A stretch of 64,000 nucleotides of DNA from Hermatobates lingyangjiaoensis (taxonomy: Eukaryota > Arthropoda > Insecta > Hemiptera > Hermatobatidae), in assembly GCA_026182355.1 (NCBI GenBank), contig JAPFBL010000365.1, forward strand, positions 124,001 through 188,000, written 5' to 3'. A program made the position numbers and the translations under genes. Positions 1 to 11,089 of this stretch are shown piece after piece. The first letter of the stretch is position 1. Each line of letters opens with the position of its first letter. Under the pieces are notes generated by a model, which did not search any database, was not told the origin of the DNA, and was given only the letters and a program-made list of their open reading frames with translations.

Positions 1-51
1 TCACTTTATGTCATCAGAGAGCAAACAAAATAAGAAAAAAAGAAGGTAACA

Positions 52-163
52 GAAAAAAGGTTATATATATAAAAACTTTAACACATAGGAAAGAAACACA
101 GAAAGTCACTACAGAACTTACTTCGATATTTCGACATCCGTCGTCATCGACTATAAATACTGC

Positions 164-164
<1 letters not shown>
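52..164 (-). mobile_element. HHF-E arm, hammerhead-like unit
   Basis: Single arm read on the minus strand. The motif at 121-150 is a degenerate core (CGATGA in place of CTGANGA), then GACGGATGTC and GAAAT. Close relatives lie at 6039-6060, 12711-12732 and 32085-32106. The 3' side runs into a short TA run near 61-70, and a longer TA tract abuts the other side. Confidence 0.55.

Positions 165-208
<44 letters not shown>
165..208. repeat. (TA)n microsatellite
   Basis: Pure TA dinucleotide tract of about 44 bp between an HHF-E arm and an HHF-K arm. The same TA-tract/arm junction recurs throughout the window. Confidence 0.95.
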
Positions 209-212
<4 letters not shown>

Positions 213-331
213 GATTTCACATAAACACGTGAAACAACAATCAATGATTAAACCACAATAAGAATGGGAAAACAAGACTAAGATCTTTCAACCGTAACAA
301 GCGGTCTTCGTCAGAGTCAAAAACCCAACTG

Positions 332-335
<4 letters not shown>
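209..335 (-). mobile_element. HHF-K single arm
   Basis: Minus-strand arm of family K. The core at 286-314 reads CTGACGA, A, GACCG, a 7-nt loop, CGGTT, GAAA. The outer end (AAAGATTTCACATAAACACG on the plus strand) abuts the TA tract, as in all other K copies. The opposite side meets another TA tract at about 331-356. Confidence 0.7.
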
Positions 336-356
<21 letters not shown>

Positions 357-362
<6 letters not shown>

Positions 363-769
363 AAAATGACACCAAATTTAGCTGATACCTGTTTCTTAAC
401 AAGTTTCTCAATTTTTCTAAATAACATTCTCGTTATTTCGTCTACACAATAAAGTACATCTCCTATGGTCGACATGTTTCGAATGATCAACATTCATCAT
501 CAGGACGTGAATAAGATCTAAGGTGAAATATCTGGTTTATATATACATGGAGAAGGTAGAAGGGGTTGTTTTCCATAAAGTTTAAGAAATGGTGGGCGTT
601 AATCATTCGAAACATGTCGACCATAGGAGATGTACTTTATTGTGTAGACGAAATAACGAGAGTGTTATTTAGAAAAAAATTGAGAAACTTGTTAAGAAAC
701 AGATATCAGCTAAATTTGGTGTCATTTTCAATAATGTGTGTGTCAAAGAAGGACTGCTACCAAAATTTA

Positions 770-800
<31 letters not shown>
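357..800. mobile_element. HHF-R inverted pair with PLE N-terminal coding
   Basis: Two outward-facing arms. The left (minus) arm has a full core at 476-503: CTGATGA, T, GAATG, TTGAT loop, CATTC, GAAAC. The right arm begins inside the hairpin near 600 and encodes IRNMSTIGDVLYCVDEITRV, then, after a one-base frame slip in a poly-A run, FGVIFNNVCVKEGLLPKF. That ends at a TA tract (about 772-802). The protein resembles the PLE N-terminal region; compare 45.65-45.83 kb. Confidence 0.7.
476..503 (-). ncRNA. Hammerhead-like motif (family R)
   Basis: CTGATGA, T, 5-bp hairpin GAATG/CATTC, GAAAC. The classical hammerhead core is CTGANGA, helix II, GAAA; here one extra base separates CTGATGA from the helix. 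Cleavage activity is not shown. Confidence 0.5.
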
Positions 801-804
<4 letters not shown>

Positions 805-805
<1 letters not shown>

Positions 806-1000
806 CTGACTGATATGTTGAATACGATTGAATATTTCTTGTCGATTAGTTTCTCTGATGAACTTCAATTTGCGTTTATATAGATTTTTCATTGTGAGAA
901 CAAGGGTTAAGGTGTTATAACTAGAAAACACAGAAAAAGAAAGACTAACACTCACGATTGTCGATCATTTCAGCTGTCTTGCCGTCTTCAGGAGAGGACG
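805..1000 (-). mobile_element. HHF-C arm
   Basis: Minus-strand arm. The core at 968-991 reads CTGAAGA, C, GGC, loop AAGACA, GCT, GAAA. A plus-strand relative is at 14518-14541. The outer end abuts the TA tract ending near 802. Confidence 0.65.
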
Positions 1001-1044
1001 AAAAGAAAATTTAAGAAGTAAAATGTGTAGATAAAAGATACAAA

Positions 1045-1165
1045 ATATTGGATACTGTCTCTAATTTTCGGTTGAACCGTCAGCAGGAAAGATGTGATAG
1101 GGACACAAAGCCCACTTGCAAAGCAAAAGTTGGAGACCTCCAGTGTTGTCACACGCGTTCCCGGT
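1045..1165 (-). mobile_element. Degenerate HHF-A arm
   Basis: Minus-strand remnant of family A. The hairpin GGTTCAACC and GAAAATTAGAGAC are recognisable at about 1050-1092, but CTGAAGA has decayed to CTGCTGA. Downstream matches the A-family spacer, including a TTGGAGACC segment. Confidence 0.5.
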
Positions 1166-1528
1166 TCAAGGGAAGTAAGAAAAATAAACTAAAAAAGCGA
1201 AGAACTGAGGACTAAAATAATTAATATGGCACAGTGAAAATAAATAATAAGTGAATATGGAACTATAAATATTATAAAATATAAAAATAAATTATATGTT
1301 ACAATTAATTAAAACTTAAGTAGTATCAATAACAAGAGTAGTTAAGTAGTTACAATACTTTTAAAGGAAGCCAGAACACGCTAAAAAATAAATAAAAAAA
1401 TAAATTTGATGATTAAAAAAATATAATAATAAAAAATAAACATAATAAAATTTAAAAAAGAAAAGAAAACAATATAAATAAATAAAAATAAAGTATATAA
1501 ACAAATATATATACAATTTTTTACAGTT

Positions 1529-1583
1529 GGTAATATAGATCTCAGTGGGTCCACAGCAAACATTGATTGAAAACCCCTGGACT
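1529..1583. mobile_element. hAT-like terminal fragment
   Basis: Ends in GGGTCCACAGCAAAC, then GAAAACCCCTG, which resembles the right end of the hAT-like copy at 61341-61890. No matching left end is present, so this is a fragment or a coincidental end. Confidence 0.35.
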
Positions 1584-3265
1584 AAACAATACTGAGAAAT
1601 CAGAAGAATGACTAAGATTTTTGAACTAGAACCTGCGGTTCGTAATTCCCAAACGCTTAATCGTATGTTGTAGCTCGTTATTGGCTTTTACCCATCTATT
1701 TATTTTTTCCAACTTTAAACTTTCTAATACCATAATTACTTCAATTTATGCAACCAAGTTCCCATTGTCATATTTTGTTAAAGTATAATAATAGTTCATG
1801 CCTAATCCCTAATGCAATCTATATAATCCTACCATTATATATAGACAGGCAAAGAAAATATAAAATCGTTATTAAGTTAATTTTTAAACAGATTTCAATT
1901 GATTGTTGTTTGCAACTTATTATTTGCAACTGCGCGTGCTGCAACATTGTTGGTCTCCAACCATCTCTGCACCAGTGCGTTTTGACTTCCCTCTCTTATC
2001 TTACCAAGTAACGGATCATTCTTTATCTACATGAAACTTTATTTATCTGTTTCGGATAGTATTTTCATTGTAAAAGTATCTTCAATTTGTGGGATATATC
2101 TATCCCACAAATATTGGATTATTGCAAATATTTAATTATTGCAATTAATGACAGTGGATCCTAAGTAATGTTGAAGTGGCTCATATATTCATTACAAAAT
2201 TTGCTCCATGTTTGAAGAAAGTTGCTGAGAGATTTTCAAAGATAAGGAATTCTGTACAGCAAGCAAAGACACCTGCTTGCCTAGTGTCTTCTAAAGGTTG
2301 AATAGCTTTAGGAATACCCAGTGGAATCAATACCTACTGGTACAATCAGCAAAGGAAAAAAAAATGAGAGTATCTATTTTCAAAATAGCTTTACTGAGTA
2401 GCTTTTCCCTAATGGCAAAAAAGCCCTTTTATATACTCCAGTTAAAAAACTTGATTGACTACCCAATTGCAATAAGCAAAACCCAACATCCAATTGGATT
2501 GCATACATTTAGAAAAAAAAATAATATAATAAAAAGAGAAGTAAGTACTTAGAAAAGAAAATCTTATTACACAAAGACATCTGGAGGAAAGAGACGTCAT
2601 TATCCTGAGATAAAAAAGACATTATAAAAACAACTCGTTTTAGACACATGTTGCATAATGCCTACAATACAAGCAGCTCTTCATTGAACTGTTCAAGAAA
2701 ACAAGGAACACTGGAAAATTAAAGAAGCTATTTTAAACAGAAACCTGTTGTAACCGATTGACAATTATTATTTTTCAAATGGTTTGTTTTTAATAAACTC
2801 CTTTATTTCAACATTTCCACCTATATTCGATTCTAGTTTTTCTTTTCTTTCACATAAAAGTTATATCCTCCATTTCCTTTAAGAACTTTAAGTTTCTTTT
2901 ATTTTCCTTAGTCATCATCAATTTATGTACCGTATCATTTAACTTCCAAATATATTTCTTTTTCTATCAGTTATTAAATAAGTTAATATTCAAACTTCTA
3001 TTCAATACAATATTTAACTTACTCTATAATACGAGTACATCCTCTATACAGTAATAAGTAACACATTTTCATATAAAATAAATTATTCACAAATTTAATT
3101 AATATAATCATATTGGGTTAATATGCAGAACAAGGGGACCTTATCATGGCGTCTAGGTATCGACATCTATTAGTAGTATCAGACCAGTCTAATATATAAT
3201 ATAGATATTATATTATGTATTAATATATTATAAATACATAAAATAATAAATTATAATATACAATG
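1584..3265. other. AT-rich region without recognisable gene
   Basis: Short open frames only, none with a recognisable domain. A short near-palindrome (TTGTGGGATA and TATCCCACAA) lies at about 2087-2110. The end (3180-3270) is a TA/AT-rich low-complexity stretch. Confidence 0.6.
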
Positions 3266-3269
3266 TAGA

Positions 3270-3482
3270 TTATAATAAAAAGATTTCACATAAACATGTG
3301 AAATAACACGTGTTATTTCAAATGATCAAACCACAATAAGAAATGGGAAAACAAGACTTAGATCTTTCAACCCTAACAAGCGGTCTTCGTCAGAGTCAAA
3401 AAACCAACTTTTTTTAAGTTGACTTTTTGACACTGACGAAGACCGCTTCTTACGGTTGAAAGATCTTAGTCTTGTTTTCCCA

Positions 3483-3484
<2 letters not shown>
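3270..3484. mobile_element. HHF-K inverted pair
   Basis: Outward-facing K arms with cores on minus at 3365-3393 and plus at 3433-3461 (CTGACGA, A, GACCG, loop, CGGTT, GAAA). The left arm is complete to the AAAGATTTCACATAAAC end. The right arm is truncated at TTTTCCCATGA and passes into a TA tract. Confidence 0.75.
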
Positions 3485-3526
<42 letters not shown>

Positions 3527-3543
3527 CAACGAAAACGAAAAAG

Positions 3544-3571
<28 letters not shown>
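3485..3571. repeat. Two (TA)n tracts
   Basis: Two TA tracts flank a short segment (TTCCAACGAAAACGAAAAAG) that matches the extreme end of long-form HHF-A arms. This looks like TA tract, A-arm remnant, TA tract. Confidence 0.85.
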
Positions 3572-3574
<3 letters not shown>

Positions 3575-3735
3575 TTGGCTGTCGTCCCTCCGTCAATTCA
3601 CTTCTTCTCCTGAGGACGACCGCCATTACGGTCGAAATATTGAAAAGTGAGTGTTTTGTTATGTTTCAGTCTATGTATCACTGTTTATTTTAAGTGCTAT
3701 CTGTCCTGCCGGACCATTTTTCGTTTATCATGATA
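3572..3735 (+). mobile_element. HHF-L arm
   Basis: Plus-strand arm. The core at 3610-3637 reads CTGAGGA, C, GACCG, loop CCATTA, CGGTC, GAAAT, with a perfect 5-bp hairpin. The downstream end is a TA tract (3733-3751). I see no second copy of this family in the window. Confidence 0.65.
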
Positions 3736-3751
3736 TATATATATATATATA

Positions 3752-4045
3752 GTTCAATAGACAAAGAAATATAGAAAAATCAAAAGAACACACTTACAGT
3801 CTCTAATTTTCGGTTTGAACCGTATTCAGGAGAGATAAGAGAGGGAAACCAGTGCGCTTGGTTTTATTAGAGAAAAAAATTGGTTTTATTAGGAAAATTA
3901 GAGACTGCAAGTACGAGTATGTTCTTTTGATTTCTCTATGTTTCTTTGTCTATATTGAACTATATTTGTCCGTTTTGGATCGTATTTCCAACGAAAAAGT
4001 ATATATTTAACGATTAAGATGAAAGAACAAGTAGAAACACAATTC
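3752..4045. mobile_element. HHF-A inverted pair
   Basis: Left arm on minus with the core at 3808-3829 (CTGAATA, C, GGTT, AACC, GAAAAT). The right arm keeps the outer part only: ATTAGAGACTG through TTGAACTATATTTGTCCG to GTATTTCCAACGAAAAAGTA. The right arm is the long form of the A 3' end. Confidence 0.7.
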
Positions 4046-4624
4046 ACTTCAATATTTAACCTCATGACATAAATATATGTCAAAATGTCGGCGACAGAAG
4101 TAGTTTCAATGATAATACCTCAACCCTCAGAAAAAATACATCAATATGTATGTTATTTAGAAAAATGATTATAACTGAAAGATTGCTCATAGGATTAATT
4201 CGGACAAAGTGTTTTGTCTAACTGGAAAACGTATCAGGGACGGACGATGTTGATAAAGAAGTTTGAGGGACCAGTTGACTGGAGTAAGGACGGAAAGGGG
4301 TGCTCCAGCCCTTCCTGGCCAGGTCTAGGCCAACTTCCAACTTGACAAGTAACTAAAGCCAAACTCTACCAACTTCGCTATCCATCTTTAATTAAAGTCA
4401 CCACCACAATTACACTTCCTTCTTGACAACATCATATCCTCCTTTTCTACTTGGAAACTTTATCGCATTTTCAGAATTGTGGGTAACTTGTTACGAGTGG
4501 ATTATCATTTTAATAGTTAATTCAAAATTAATTATATATTAAACGAAATTATGTTAATATTTACTTAAAACATTATTTAACAATACAATTTTTACAGAGG
4601 ATATATAGAATTAATGCAGTTTTA

Positions 4625-4889
4625 AAAGAGATAGTTTATTCTTAATGTAGTGCAATCAGTCATTATGTGGTATTTACTAATTGTAGGGTAAAAAGCTAAT
4701 GAAATGGTCTCCACATATAACAATTTAATCGTATAAACAACGCGTTTCGAACACGTAGTGTTCTTCCTAAGGCATTAACTAAATAACTAACTGGATAACT
4801 ACGTGTTCGAAACGCGTTGTTTATACGATAAAATTTTTATATGTGGAGACCATTTCAATAGCTTTTTGTCCAAGAAAGAGATAGTTTAT
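4625..4889. mobile_element. HHF-F foldback with 15-bp direct repeats
   Basis: The unit at 4640-4874 lies between two copies of AAAGAGATAGTTTAT (4625-4639 and 4875-4889), an apparent target-site duplication. Left arm core on minus at 4744-4771: CTTAGGA, A, GAACAC, loop TAC, GTGTTC, GAAAC. The right arm begins inside the hairpin (ACGTGTTCGAAACGCGTTG). The left end encodes an SKYHIMTDCTT peptide on minus. Confidence 0.75.
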
Positions 4890-5029
4890 ACTTATTTTGA
4901 AATAAAAAGCAACGTGGTGAGTGCACAAAAAACGATACATATACAGGCTGAAAATCGAAGAAGAGTAACACAATAGGGAAATACATTTCCTATGAAATCG
5001 GAAAAAAATCACACAAAAAATATATGTAT

Positions 5030-5690
5030 GATATACTCTATTGTCGTTGATTTTTTACCTATAACAATCTATTCTACTTGCATCACATATAAGTCGTTAA
5101 ATCATTTAAAAATTTTCATTATACCTCTAAACATTATATTAAATCGGTGAATTCACTGAAAAAATTCTAAATCAATGTAAGCAATGTAAAAAAATATAAA
5201 AAATTCCACAAGTATAGCAGGTGATCCCTTAGTTTAGAATAAACAAATAGTTTTTATAGCTTTACAGCTCTTTGCCATAATTGAAATTTCATGAATTTTT
5301 TTTATAAATTGCTCATTTTGTGTTCCATTTTTGAATAAATTTTCATGATTTTTTAATGAGCCGTTTAGCGTCAAAAAACATTTTCTGAAAACAGAAATCG
5401 TACTTTAACGCTCCTTTGGCGAATGTAATTTTGAAAAAAAATATCTCAACTCATTCTCCACATAATGTTCTATTTTTAGGCATAGTTTCATTTTGATCCT
5501 ATCAAACGGTATGGCTTGTAACGCTCTCACAAGGTTTGAGATTGAATTATAAATAAAAAATTTTATATTTTATTGAATAAACAATATTTCCCTTTGTTTT
5601 AAAATTCTGATTATATTTTTCATTTATTCCATTTGTAGCCATAAAGATAATACCCAAATTTTAAAACTCTAACCACCTCTAACCACAATT
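5030..5690. repeat. Dispersed AT-rich repeat, copy 1
   Basis: Closely matches 27030-27560 over several hundred bases (shared CACTGAAAAAATTCTAA and AGCAGGTGATCCCTTAG). Partial matches occur at 10600-10900 and 36150-36340. Unclassified; a Helitron-like or other non-autonomous DNA element is possible. I see no coding capacity. Confidence 0.6.
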
Positions 5691-5837
5691 ATCACTTATT
5701 CATAGACAGGAATATAGGACACAATTAGTATTTAACAACGTGACACATAAATACAAGCCTACCTACTTGAACGTTATATATGGTGAGCAGTGAACCGTCT
5801 GGGAAGAGGTCTTCCCAAAACTCTGAAGTGATATTCA

Positions 5838-6083
5838 TTGGAAAGAGAGCTTTGTTTCTGGTCCAGTTGTAGCCCAGACGAGGTCCTGAGGTCCTTCTTT
5901 GACTTAGACAGCGCAGGACTACTGTTCCACCCTGTCAACAAAAAGTTATTCTATAGTGAAGAATCCATATATATATATATAGTTCACACAGAAAAGAGAG
6001 AAACAAATAAAGACACACACAAAAGACTCACAACGACATTTCGACAGTCGTCGCCATCGGGCAGAAGCATTCCCTTTGAGTAG
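5838..6083 (+). other. Open frame of unknown meaning
   Basis: An 81-codon frame starts MERELCFWSSCSPDEV and runs through a short TA tract into an HHF-E arm. The part before the TA tract (about 5838-5965) could be a fragment of an unknown protein, but no motif is recognisable. Its last third is antisense to a mobile unit. Confidence 0.15.
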
Positions 6084-6090
6084 CTGAAGC
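5985..6090 (-). mobile_element. HHF-E arm
   Basis: The minus-strand core at 6039-6060 reads CCGATGG, C, GAC, loop GACT, GTC, GAAAT. It abuts a short TA tract at about 5968-5981. Confidence 0.55.
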
Positions 6091-6114
6091 TAACTCAATA
6101 TATATATACATCAT

Positions 6115-6255
6115 GATTTGTTTTCTTGACCCAATATTTATATGATGTAATTTTTTTGAGGGTTGAGGTCCAATGATTTTAAACTAGCCCTTTTGCCAAC
6201 GTTTCGACATATATTTATGTCATCTTCAGGGCTTGGAAAACTGTTTATGTTGCAG
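6115..6255 (-). mobile_element. HHF-I arm
   Basis: The minus-strand core at 6201-6229 reads CTGAAGA, T, GACATA, loop AATA, TATGTC, GAAAC, then GTTGGC. The hairpin is perfect. The CGAAACGTTGGC context is shared with HHF-W at 48.3 kb. Confidence 0.65.
6201..6229 (-). ncRNA. Hammerhead-like motif (family I)
   Basis: CTGAAGA, T, 6-bp hairpin GACATA/TATGTC, GAAAC, GTTGGC. Same spacing as all other families. Confidence 0.5.
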
Positions 6256-6294
6256 CATACCTATTTACTACTGTTTCAAGATGGCTGTGAATCA

Positions 6295-6463
6295 TTTATT
6301 AATGCGGCACAGCAATCTCATTAAAGTTACTATTGATCAAATTTATTTTAATTTTCCCTTTCTTATTTGTTGTTAATTTTATTTTTTTCTCACTAAAGGG
6401 TCGCGAATAAATTTTGGTGTCAAAAATGGATCGCAATTTAAAAAAGGTTGAAGATCCCTGCTT
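6295..6463. mobile_element. hAT-like terminal fragment
   Basis: Contains AAGGGTCGCGAATAA and ends AAAAAAGGTTGAAGATCCCTG, typical in style of a hAT right end. No matching left end is seen upstream. Confidence 0.35.
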
Positions 6464-7261
6464 TAAAGACATGATATTTTTTCCCGATTTTCTACTATGA
6501 AATGATAACTTATTAAATAACAAAGGTACGAACTTAATAAAAAAAAAAGTATTAAAACATAAAGGCTTGTAAGGAGGAAGGTAGAACTGGGAATACGATA
6601 ACTTTGTGATTAGATGGATGGGTTGACCAGGAGATCATGTTCCTGAAACCTGATACGCTATTTTCCCACCCCTTTCGACATCAGGTAAAAAAACACCTTT
6701 ATCTTTAAGCTGTCGTTTCATATAACCTGTTTCAATTTCCTTTCATTACAACAGTGCTTCTAAAACATTTTCTGTTATGACCCCCCTCACAAGTCTGACA
6801 ATTCGTCAAACTAGTGACGGTCAAACAATGCTGTGCTTTAATACCTATCCACTAGGGTTTATATAAAAACCGACATTCTAGAAAACCAGTTTTCGAATAG
6901 TATTTTTTCCAGAAAGCCGGTTTTAACAGGTTTCGAATTTTTATAAAAAAAAAATTTTTTTCGAATATTCTGCAATATTCTCGAATAATTCAAACAAAAA
7001 ATTTTAACAGAAAATTTAAAGTGATTAAAAGCAGTTTTTGCCTGAAATTATTTACTCTTGAATTTTATTGATAAGTAAAATTTTTTTATGCAATTTAGCA
7101 GAACAAAGAAATAATAGTTGACCAAGATTAAATAACTTTAAAAACAATTATTCGTTGTTTATGCATAATTTTCATATATAAGGATGTAAATATTTTTATG
7201 ATAGTGAAACGAGTTATTCAGCAAACGGTTTGAATAAATAAAAACTATATATTTTCATATT
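6464..7261. other. No recognisable gene
   Basis: AT-rich sequence with homopolymer A/T runs and no reading frame or repeat end that I can identify. Confidence 0.6.
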
Positions 7262-7340
7262 CTTATAATAACCATATTATTAACCATATTATAATAACCA
7301 TATTATTAACCATATTATAATAACCATATTATTAAATCGG
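7262..7340. repeat. Short tandem repeat
   Basis: About three copies of a unit built from AACCATATTATT and AACCATATTATAAT. Confidence 0.8.
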
Positions 7341-7434
7341 CGATATGAACCAAACCGCTTGCAACAGTGTTTTCATCAATCTGGTACATTTGGCTACATT
7401 TGTTATTTTCAAATTTTTTTTAAGTGTTATTCAT

Positions 7435-7580
7435 ACATTGAAAACCCGTTACTTGCCGTTGCGTCTACAACGTGCTTGGTCTCCCTTTCTCTTTTCTCCT
7501 GAAGACGGATTACCCGAAAATTTTAGTCTGTAAGTGTGTTTCCTTACTCTGTGTGTTACTCTTCTTGAATTTTGAACTCG
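7435..7580 (+). mobile_element. HHF-B arm
   Basis: The plus-strand core at 7499-7519 reads CTGAAGA, C, GG, ATTAC, CC, GAAAAT. Upstream is the conserved CGTGCTTGGTCTCCCTTTCT segment. The arm ends TTGAATTTTGAACTCG at a TA tract (7580-7601). The hairpin is the weakest of all families. Confidence 0.65.
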
Positions 7581-7601
7581 TATATATATATATATATATA
7601 T

Positions 7602-7728
7602 AAACTAGAATTTAAAAAAGAACACATAGAAAGGAAACCATTGAACTCACTACTATATTTCGATGTCCTCGTCTTCAGGAAAAGAAGTGAATCGCTCCAA
7701 AGGCTGATAACGACCCTTTGTCGTTATC
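7602..7728 (-). mobile_element. HHF-O arm
   Basis: The minus-strand core at 7658-7678 reads CTGAAGA, C, GAGGACATC, GAAAT, with only a 2-bp closing stem. It lies between TA tracts at 7580-7601 and 7729-7752. Confidence 0.5.
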
Positions 7729-7759
7729 TATATATATATATATATATATATATTTCAGT

Positions 7760-8640
7760 ATTAGATTAAAGCATATCTTCTTCGAGGCAGATTGAAGTGT
7801 ATTGTTATGTTAGTTTCTCAGTTTTGTTTGTTAATTTTGTAAAAATTCTTTCTTACAATATTAGTTTGACAGTTTTGTTAAAAAAAGTTGCTAGCCATTA
7901 ACGCGTTTATTTTTTTTTTCACAAAAGTATCTCAATGTCCTTTGGACAATCATTTGGGATATACCACCTACCTTTTGCAAGACTGTCAGGAGACTAGAAC
8001 AGCTTAGTTTTAAAGCCGTGAATACCGAAGCAGTACACTTCAACAAAAGAATTTGTTTTACTATATGTATTTCAAAAAGAGAGAAAAATTTAAATTAAGA
8101 CTTTACAATTGTGCGAACATGTTTTGATCGCATCTATTTTGTTTGGATTATGAGTGCCTTGTGATTCGAAAATTCTATAACTATACTATTAATTAGCTTT
8201 TTTTAACAATTTTTAATAAAATTCACAATATGTGTAGAATTCAATGCGTTGATAAAATCTGGATAATCTTGGGCAATATTTCATTATTTCGTGGCAATAT
8301 AAAACCATTTACCTTCTTCATATCAAAGCGAGTAGTAATATAATAAGCTCTTCAAGATATTACAATATTTTAAATTTAGATTTTAAAATTGACCTCACGT
8401 AAGTATTACTCGACAAAAATTTCATAAATTCCCCATTAAAACAGAAGTTAATATAACACTAAAAGATCAAATATTAAGCACAAGTGCTTTACCTTTAGCA
8501 GAATTTTTTTGTAAAAAAAAATCCAAGTACTGAAAAAAAATCTGGAGTGGCCTACACTCAACTTTACTATAAGTAAACTTAATATCAAACTTCTCGGATA
8601 TTAATATATAATTTCCCATTTAGGCGTAATATAAATATCT
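7760..8640. other. No recognisable gene
   Basis: AT-rich sequence with no domain-bearing frame and no repeat terminus that I can define. Confidence 0.55.
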
Positions 8641-8699
8641 AAATGCGAGATGTTTTCCTATAGATGTCTTTCATTCCTGGATGTTGTGCAGATAGTGAT

Positions 8700-9182
8700 T
8701 GATCCACTTTTCAATACATATGTCAATTTTGTATGTCACACCATTAATGCATATAACATCATTTGTATAACTACAGCAGTAATAATATTTTTGAAAAATC
8801 TTAACTGGGATTTTTATCTGTTCATGTAGAAACAGATATCATGTCTCTCACTGATATAGTTTTCGATATGACTGGATAAAAATCTTTAACTTCCGTAAGA
8901 CGATTGTCTGGCATTCATCTGCAATTTTATCAAAGCTTTGTATCTATTCTGGAATGATAGTCAGCAATCTTTTTATGCCGTTAAATGCAGCTTTCATTCA
9001 TAAGAGTTAAGTGGACAAACTTTTAATAGATCTTCTACATATATTTTGAAATCCTTCTTTGAAGTTACATAGATTATGGTAAACATTATAAGTTTAGATT
9101 CAGTTGGAATAAGCTTTTTTAAGCTGTATTGGACGAGATTATTCTCAGCGGCTTTTATGATTTTCTGTGACTGCGACTTCAC
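8700..9182 (-). other. Possible decayed coding stretch, unknown family
   Basis: On the minus strand a 62-codon frame (MKSQSQKIIKAAENNL onward) ends at 8994. The reading continues in another frame (AAFNGIKRLLTIIPE, then ADECQTIVLRKLKIF) with stops. Amino-acid composition looks protein-like, but I recognise no family. It may be a degenerate transposon ORF or chance. Confidence 0.2.
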
Positions 9183-9304
9183 TTCTGTGATTGCTGACTT
9201 GTGTTATTGTAAATATGCGAAATTCTTGAGAGCAAAGTTCTTGTATGGTTTCAAACAAAAACTTTGTTTTTGTTTTAATATTATAAAATTTTGTTATTGT
9301 TTAA

Positions 9305-9428
9305 TATTAACTTTTTTTGATATTTCATTCTTCAGAGAGGCATTTCTATTTTGTGAAATAAACACAAAATTATTAATTCTCCATACGAATTTATAAATGT
9401 GAGATGTTTACTAGTTTTCATTTCCAAA
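9305..9428 (+). repeat. Direct repeat left of LINE fragment
   Basis: About 110 bp matching 10372-10483 (shared GAGGCATTTCT and GTGAGATGTTTACTAG). The two copies bracket the LINE fragment. Confidence 0.7.
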
Positions 9429-9559
9429 TTCTATACTCATTATTAGCTATTTCCATATTTTCAGCTATTGACAGACAAATTGAATTATTCAGACTGTTTA
9501 TATTATTAATTTATGACAGATCATTATATCAGAGTAGAAGCTTTTTAGGGATTAAATGT

Positions 9560-10077
9560 GTGCACTGCGAAACCGCATATAAAATAATCCTCAACCAACC
9601 TTTAGATTCATTGGTAACCAGACCATTCCCTACCAAACCCATGTAAAATATATGGGTCTTATTTTAGACTTCAGATTAACATTTAAGTAACACCTCCATA
9701 AGAAATCCAGGCTTGGAATTTACTTGATGTGTAATCTATATTATCTTCTCAAATCAAGGAATTCTCCCGCTTCGGTCAAGGACCTTGTCTATAAGGGGGT
9801 TCTTCGTTCAGCGATGATTTATGGATGCTCCGTCTGGTTTAGAGCTGCACCAACGAATAAGGCGTGTATCCAGATTGTTCAAAATAAGTGTGCCCGCCTT
9901 ATAGCCAGGGCTCCTTGGTACTCCCGTAATGTTGATATTCACCATGATTTGAAAATGGAATCCATAGATAGTTACATCACCCGACTTACTACCAATGAAG
10001 ACAACAAACTACCTACTCATCTAAACCTCCTTGTACAAACTCTAAATCCTGTCGCCAACCTTCCTCAACCTCACTGA
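9560..10077 (+). pseudogene. Jockey-like LINE, C-terminal part of the reverse transcriptase ORF
   Basis: Encodes the region downstream of the RT catalytic core in Jockey/I-type non-LTR retrotransposons. From about 9636 one frame reads VKYMGLILDFRLTFK, a stop, then KKSRLGIYLMCNLYYLLKSR. It continues with the hallmark segments VLRSAMIYGCSVW, IVQNKCARLIARAPWYSRN and DIHHDLKME, ending at 10077. Known relatives have the pattern VKYLG..LD.RLTF...LYPLL...YGCPVW...QNK.LR.I..APWY. The catalytic YADD domain and endonuclease are absent, so this is a 5'-truncated dead copy with at least one internal stop. A shorter relative lies at 63310-63560. Confidence 0.8.
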
Positions 10078-10371
10078 ACAATTACTTCATCCAGTGACCA
10101 GTCTGACTACCTTTCGAACTACTCATGACTAAAAACATTGAAAACCATGACTAACAAGACCACATGACCGCGAATACGACATCATTACTGTACAGACTAA
10201 CTTAATATCCGACATGAATTACTGACAGTCTAAGTTATAGTAGCACAGTAATCAAGCAGTAGAAGGCCTCTGGTCTGGAACTGCTAGTTACGACGTGCAC
10301 TATATTGCGCGGATACATTCGTTGGTCGTTGGTCTTTAGATTCAACTATCAATATTCGATTCTATTAATTT

Positions 10372-10483
10372 CTTTAAATTTTCATTCCTCAAAGAGGCAT
10401 TTCTGTTTTGTATAATAACAGAAAATTATTAATTCTTCATAGAAATTTCTAAATGTGAGATGTTTACTAGTTTTCATTCTTCG
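10372..10483 (+). repeat. Direct repeat right of LINE fragment
   Basis: Second copy of the 9305-9428 repeat. A further segment (10500-10590) resembles 8735-8810, so copied blocks are present in changed order around the LINE piece. Confidence 0.65.
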
Positions 10484-10599
10484 AATAAAAAAAGTAATCA
10501 ATATAAACGACTATTATCGTACATCAATAACTGATGCGTATAATATAATTGGTACCACAGCAGTAATAACACTTTTTTAAAACTAAAATACAGATTTTT

Positions 10600-11040
10600 T
10601 TCCCTTTGGTGAATGTAATTTTGAAAAAAAAATATGGCAACTCATCGTCTACATTATGTTCTATTTTTAGGTATGTTTCACTCAGATCCGTTAAATGGTA
10701 TGATATTTATCGCTCTCAAAGATTTCAGATTGAATTATAAGTAAAAATTTTTACATTTTACAGAAAAAAAAAAATATATTTTCCATTGTTTTAAAAATCT
10801 GAGAATATTTGTATTTGATTGCCTTTGTAGCTTTAAAAATAATGAAAAAATTTCAAGACTCAAGATTTAGTAGTTTAGGAGAAAAAAATGTAGTCTGAAA
10901 AGAGCTTTTCGTAAAAAAAATGACTTTCCCATCATGTATAATTGATCCCAAACTATAGGCTTCATCTACACTATGATGCCAATTTTTGTGTTCCTTGATG
11001 TGGTTGACCTTGATTTTTATTTCACGCGATTATTGTGACA
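10600..11040. repeat. Dispersed AT-rich repeat, partial copy
   Basis: Shares blocks with 5400-5690 and 27300-27620, including CTCTCAAAGATTTCAGATTGAATTATAAG-type sequence and the GACTTTCCCATCAT segment. Confidence 0.5.
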
Positions 11041-11089
11041 TCTTATATATATATATATATTATTGACTTAATTATATCTTTGTTACATT

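Noticed and set aside
2087..2110. Short palindrome as an operator or protein-binding site
   Set aside because: A single imperfect AT-rich palindrome with no gene context.
3326..3693. Open frames containing long Ile-Tyr runs, here and at many other TA tracts
   Set aside because: The Ile-Tyr runs are translations of TA repeats. Only the flanking PLE peptides have meaning.
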